Notes under the pieces: model-generated
Databases searched by the model: none
What the model was told of the DNA's origin: nothing
The model's input: only the letters and a program-made list of their open reading frames with translations
Part shown: piece by piece, positions 60,060-64,000 of the stretch
Position numbering within the stretch: position 1 is the stretch's first letter
How the letters are laid out: each line of letters begins with the position of its first letter
Assembly: GCA_037367405.1 (NCBI GenBank)
Contig: JAZKJV010000387.1
Span: 806,001-870,000 of the forward strand
DNA length: 64,000 bases
Direction of reading: 5' to 3'
Source: Ottelia alismoides
Taxonomy: Eukaryota > Streptophyta > Magnoliopsida > Alismatales > Hydrocharitaceae
Position numbers and translations under genes: made by a program

Positions 60060-63000
60060 TGATGAATCCACATTTCATCATCTTTATTCTATCATTTTGG
60101 CACCAAAAACCCTAGCAAATACCTGTAAATACCCTTAAATAGAGCATCTTAGCATTCATGCATGTGCATCTAAACAGTGTATAAATTACTGTAAAATATT
60201 GTAAATATTGTAAATAAAATATTGTAAATTCATGCATCTTAGCATTAAAATATAACAGTGTACCTATTAAAATATTCAATTTATTAATTATTTATTATTT
60301 TTATAATTTTATATTTTTATAATGTTGTAAATAATACATATAATAATTATGTGCATTTAAATCAGAATAAAAACATAATTAAAATACAAATAAAAATACT
60401 TGTATATATTCAATACATAGGTACATGACCTATATACATACCTATATAAACTACCTTTATATTTTATTTAATATACAAAATACATCAGAAAAATAAAATA
60501 AAAATATATTTATAGGTATAAAAGTATTTTATAATTTTATAAATAAAAATAATAATATTAAAAATACCTAAAACAAAAATAGAATACTAAAATACATAGG
60601 TATTATACCTATATAGGGTTAAAAAGGTAACTTGTAAAAATATAACTCCTAAAAATAATTAAAAATCAAAATAAAATACTACATAAAATTTTAAGCATTT
60701 TTTATTTTTTAACTTTTAATTAATTCGGCCATTTAGTATTTTTTAAATGAATTAACAAAATAATAACTCAGGGTTTTTCCTGGTTGGTCCACGTGGACCA
60801 ACCAGGAGGGGTCAACAGTTGACCGCGGTCAACTGGACGCCCTACCCCCCTGTAGCTCCTGACAACCTCAGTTTTGACCCAATTTCATGAATTTTTCGAG
60901 GCCAAAACTTTCATCTTTTTGTGTTGCAACCTTCTGCAACATTATTCCTCGATCCTCCCTCTAGCTCGCCCATGCTTAACCTTGGCCGTCGGACCCAAGA
61001 TTTGCAAGATATGCGTTGATCTTTGGACCCCTGCAGCTCGGGGTCAAACCACATAAAATGAAACCCCTTCTTCCCTTTTGATTTTGAGTCCCCTTGGTCC
61101 ACCCTTCAGCGCCACCTTCGTGCTCCTGAGCTCCTTGGAGGTGACAGCTCCATCGCCAGCTCCTCAGCCAAGGCGTTCGAAGTCGAGGGAGCCTCCACCA
61201 CCTCCGCCAACAGCCGGCGTCGAGGTTAGTTTCTTCCTCTGGCTTCTGGCCATCGAGGGCTCGCCCCACCTTCTTGTTTATCTCATTAGGTTCCTGTGAG
61301 CTTAATCTTCAAAAACCCCAAAAAATTTATAAGTTCCATCGCGTATTTCACCAATCCAAGCATCCTCGCCGGAGCGCACCTCCGGCCACCGACGACCACT
61401 CCGCCTTTCGCGTAGATTAGGTCCACCCCAGGTCCAGGCACTTTGCCCTGGACCTTCTAACGCTTTTTGCAGGGTTGAAGCACGTTGACTCGCGCCTGGG
61501 CGCGTTTTTGAAGCTCGCCGGAGCTCAGTCGAGCTCTCCAGCTCCGTCGATCACTTGCGAGCGGCACGGCCAACGCCGTGCACTTTTGGTGCCCCCAGGA
61601 GATAGAGGACGACCCCAGGAGGCTCCAGACCGATTTTGAAGCCAAACCGCCCACCGGAGACGGAGCTTGACCTCGGAGAACCTCGCCTCGCCGGAGTTCG
61701 TCGTCGTTCTTGCTCCGGGCTTCGCCACCGTTGGATCAAGGTGGAGCCCCAGATCGCACAGACACCGTTGGATCTCGCCACCCCTCGACCGTTGATCTCC
61801 TCCCGGAGATCTAATCCAAGCCGCAGATCCACGAACCGTCATCGGCCGTTCCCCAGCTGCCACGTGGATAAGTGGCTCGCTCCCCGCCGCTGGATCGCGC
61901 CTCGCGGCCAGCCGTTGGATTCGTGCCACGCGTCATCATCGGAGCGCCCGAGCGAGGGTATTTTGCACCCCAACCCTCACACTTTTTGTATTTAATATTT
62001 AGTATTTAAACTTTTGTCTGTAGTGTAAAAGTTTTGTAATATTTGCACAAAGACCCCCGTACTTTCAATATTTGCATTTAGGTCCTCTGCCACGTCACCT
62101 CACGTGACCTGTACACGTGAGGTGTGGGCATTTTGCAAGGACACCCTCGGGCTTTTGTGTATTTCGTTTCAGTACAACAATTTTCATATCAAGTGTAAAC
62201 TTTTTGGATATTTTGCAAGTAGGCCCCCAGGGTTTGAGAAATTGCATTTTAGTCCTCGCCAGGCGCGTGCAAGTCACGCGCCCTGGTGGGTAAATTGCTT
62301 GCGTACCCAGGCGATTTTGGTAATTAATATTTAGTGCTATAAATTGAATATTCATTGTATATTTTTGTGGAAAATTGCATGTAGGCCCCTGAATGTTTTA
62401 GATATTGCACTTATACCCCTGCTAGGACTGTTTAATGTTTGGATGTTTGCTCTAATTATTTAACCTCTCATTTTAAGTCCAAAAATTCCACAAAAATAGA
62501 CTTAAGCATCTGGACATGTGTACTTTGACGCCACCATTTTAGTTTTTGATTTTACTTTATTTTCATATTTATTAAAAATCAAAAACTTGCTATTTGTGCA
62601 CTGTCTAGCTTAGAAAATACCAAAAAATATTAAAACACCTCCAAAAATTCCAAAAAAAATCACCTAATGTCTATTTTATCCTATTTTAGTGTCAGTCCAA
62701 AAATCATTAAAAATCTCAAAAGAAAAACACTAAAAATTTAAAAACACTCAAAAACTTCAAAAAAATATATAAAATAGTAGAAAAATCCAAAAATAGCAAA
62801 TTGAGGTTCTGTTTGTTCCTTATTTTTTCCTTTTTATTGAAAAATAGTGTGAGAATTTTTAGCTACTGGTTGGTATTTTTAATTCCCATATTTATCACAG
62901 CCAGCATTATTTCCACTGTTTTGCTTTATTTCAATATTTAAAAATATCTAAAACACCTTGAAAAACCCCCAAAAATCACAAAAACAGTAGAAAATTATAA

Positions 63001-63492
63001 AAATACCAAAAACATTTTATTTCTGAATTTTTGAGTATTTTTGCACATTTTTATAAATATTTTAGCTTGCCTTCTATTATATTGTCTTTACTTTCCAATA
63101 TTGAAAAAGAAATAAAAAAATATAAAAAATCAAAAAATTAAAAATCAAATACAAAATTAAAAATTTAATTTAAAAAAAATTAAAAAAACAAAAACCCACA
63201 AAAATTCATTTGCTTGCTTGCTTAGTGTAGACACTTCACACACACACACACACACTCGTGCATACTTTTGCTTGAACTACCTTGTTTGCTCCCTGTGTTC
63301 GAACTCTCTGCATACTTGACACTATACACCATTTGTGCAGAGTTAAAAATAAATTTTAACTCCACATTTACTTCTAAATATTGATCTTAGTGTGGGTTAA
63401 TTGTTGATTAAATTCAGAATTTGTGTGGTCAAACACCGACTGTCGACTCGCCTAGTGAGTCCATATAACCACATCGAATTTCGAGTTTATCA
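60060..63492 (+). repeat. 3' LTR of the plus-strand Athila, with internal deletion
   Basis: 3433 bp, nearly identical to the 5' LTR except that the equivalent of 45278-45770 (493 bp) is replaced by about 62 bp of filler (60194-60255) made of short local copies. Palindromes, intron-like segment (61225-61472), GC island and hairpin repeats are all retained. Confidence 0.93.
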
Positions 63493-63497
63493 TCTAC
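63493..63497. other. Target duplication TCTAC, right
   Basis: An exact copy of 45139-45143. The host gag frame resumes here on the minus strand. Confidence 0.95.
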
Positions 63498-63663
63498 CCA
63501 TCATCGTGATCTGGTCGAGTAGTGCGGATGAGATCTGGAAAAACTATGATCAGAATGCAAACCCCATTTCACCAACGCAACGCGAGCTGAAGACCGTGAA
63601 AGTTCGGTCAAATTATCTTGTCAATTTTTATTAGGTGAACACACAAGATATTGATGGCAGGCC
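63498..63663 (-). other. gag start codon and leader scrap of the minus-strand Athila
   Basis: On the minus strand, ATG ATG GGT (63504-63496) starts the gag whose body lies at 41611-45143; the sister gag at 50791 also begins MMGRR. The next 160 bp match 50600-50670 of the plus-strand leader ('aattgacaagataa', 'ttcacggtct', 'gttggtgaa'). The remaining 1.6 kb of leader and the primer site are missing. Confidence 0.8.
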
Positions 63664-64000
63664 TGATCACTAGGGTATGAGGTACAGAAATAGGGTCGTT
63701 GTGACCCGAGCAATCAGACCATGTATCAAGAAAAAGATCGAACCGCTAAATAAATCAAAGATCAAAACAAAACGTGAAGCGGTCCCGCTATGAGATTAAC
63801 CTGGTATAGCACCCAGGGTCGAACACAAGGAGCACGGGTTGGCCAAAGGCCTACGAAGTAGTAAAAATAAAGTAAAATAAAGGCAAAATGTTTTTAGTGG
63901 TTTTTAATAATTTTTATATTTTTTTTGGATTTTTAAATGTGAAGAAAATAAAAGAAACACAAAATCAAGCAAGCTTCAACTAATTATTTAATGTGTCACA
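63664..64000 (-). repeat. LTR fragment running off the window
   Basis: It starts TGATCACTAGGG in plus reading and aligns with 35943-36250 (shared 'gattaacctggtatag', 'cacaaggagcacgggttggcc', 'ggcctacgaagtag') at perhaps 80-85 percent. It could be the partner LTR of the element at 35943, after a leader deletion, or the edge of a separate insertion. Confidence 0.7.

Larger units (their letters stand above)
45144..63492 (+). mobile_element. Complete Athila-type Ty3/gypsy retrotransposon
   Basis: 18.35 kb with LTRs (45144-49000 and 60060-63492), tRNA-Asp primer site, 1.77-kb leader, gag-protease, RT-RNase H-integrase, a 2.5-kb 3' non-coding region and a polypurine tract, bounded by a TCTAC duplication. 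The gene order, tRNA-Asp primer, no visible chromodomain, FMDDF RT motif and the inserted KKTGIT-V-NESGEE segment in RT indicate the Athila lineage. There is no envelope-like frame downstream of integrase. The LTRs are very similar outside one deletion, so insertion was recent; it is the youngest event in the nest. With two premature stops in gag it may be defective, but it represents the likely helper lineage. Confidence 0.93.
35943..63663 (-). mobile_element. Deleted Athila element carrying a nested insertion
   Basis: A minus-strand element inserted in the LINE. In plus order: 3' LTR (35943-39518), polypurine tract (39519-39533), 3' non-coding region (39534-41610), fused gag-RNase H-integrase frame (41611-45143, interrupted by the plus-strand element at 45144-63497), gag start and a 160-bp piece of leader (63499-63663). 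Protease and RT are deleted. The expected primer site and most of the leader are absent before the next LTR begins at 63664. Confidence 0.8.

Overview
This window looks like a heterochromatic, transposon-packed stretch of a flowering-plant nuclear genome. The evidence is Athila-type Ty3/gypsy retrotransposons primed by a plant tRNA-Asp, a Ty1/copia relic, an L1-like LINE, and plant-type CACTA and hAT derivatives. A very GC-rich small gene would fit a monocot, but the species cannot be read from the sequence. Almost all coding capacity belongs to mobile elements. The only plausible host gene is a small secreted cysteine-rich peptide gene at 26270-26464.

Layout. 1-2165 holds a decayed copia gag-protease. 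2166-22700 is a pair of old, head-to-head Athila-like LTR fragments. The left one is split by a 16.4-kb tandem array (2988-19407) of a non-autonomous Athila relative on the minus strand: LTR, internal region, LTR, then a truncated internal region. This element has 3.85-kb LTRs and a tRNA-Asp primer site. It encodes one long intact protein that carries a retroviral-type protease but no recognisable capsid, reverse transcriptase or integrase. 22951-23402 is a CACTA-type MITE that is almost one long hairpin. 25087-25625 is a solo copia-type LTR with 60-bp tandem repeats. The peptide gene, a hAT-type non-autonomous element (27268-28163) inside a LINE relic, a CACTA-associated pseudogene (28800-29650) and another MITE (29729-30117) follow.

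From 30212 rightwards the window is a nest. A minus-strand LINE is split by a 3.3-kb solo Athila LTR (31744-35073, target duplication GGAAT) and by a minus-strand Athila element (from 35943). The gag start of that element is split by a complete plus-strand Athila element (45144-63492, target duplication TCTAC). The plus-strand element has an intact RT-RNase H-integrase frame, while its gag-protease frame has two premature stops. The minus-strand Athila is itself a deletion derivative in which gag is fused in frame to RNase H and integrase.

How the parts relate. The plus-strand element and the protease-only element share LTR sequence, primer site, polypurine tract and 3' non-coding region, so an autonomous relative of the plus-strand element is the natural helper for the others. 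The most striking unexplained signal is in the long 3' non-coding region of all these elements. It holds an array of four to six small hairpins whose stem pairs vary together, and most end in a copy of the element's own polypurine tract. Two 50-60 nt blocks and a small hairpin next to the polypurine tract are also strongly conserved there. The LTRs carry perfect palindromes centred on G-box and W-box motifs, and matching splice-donor/acceptor pairs suggest a spliced leader intron inside the LTR. These points come from reading and hand alignment only; identities and foldings are estimates.
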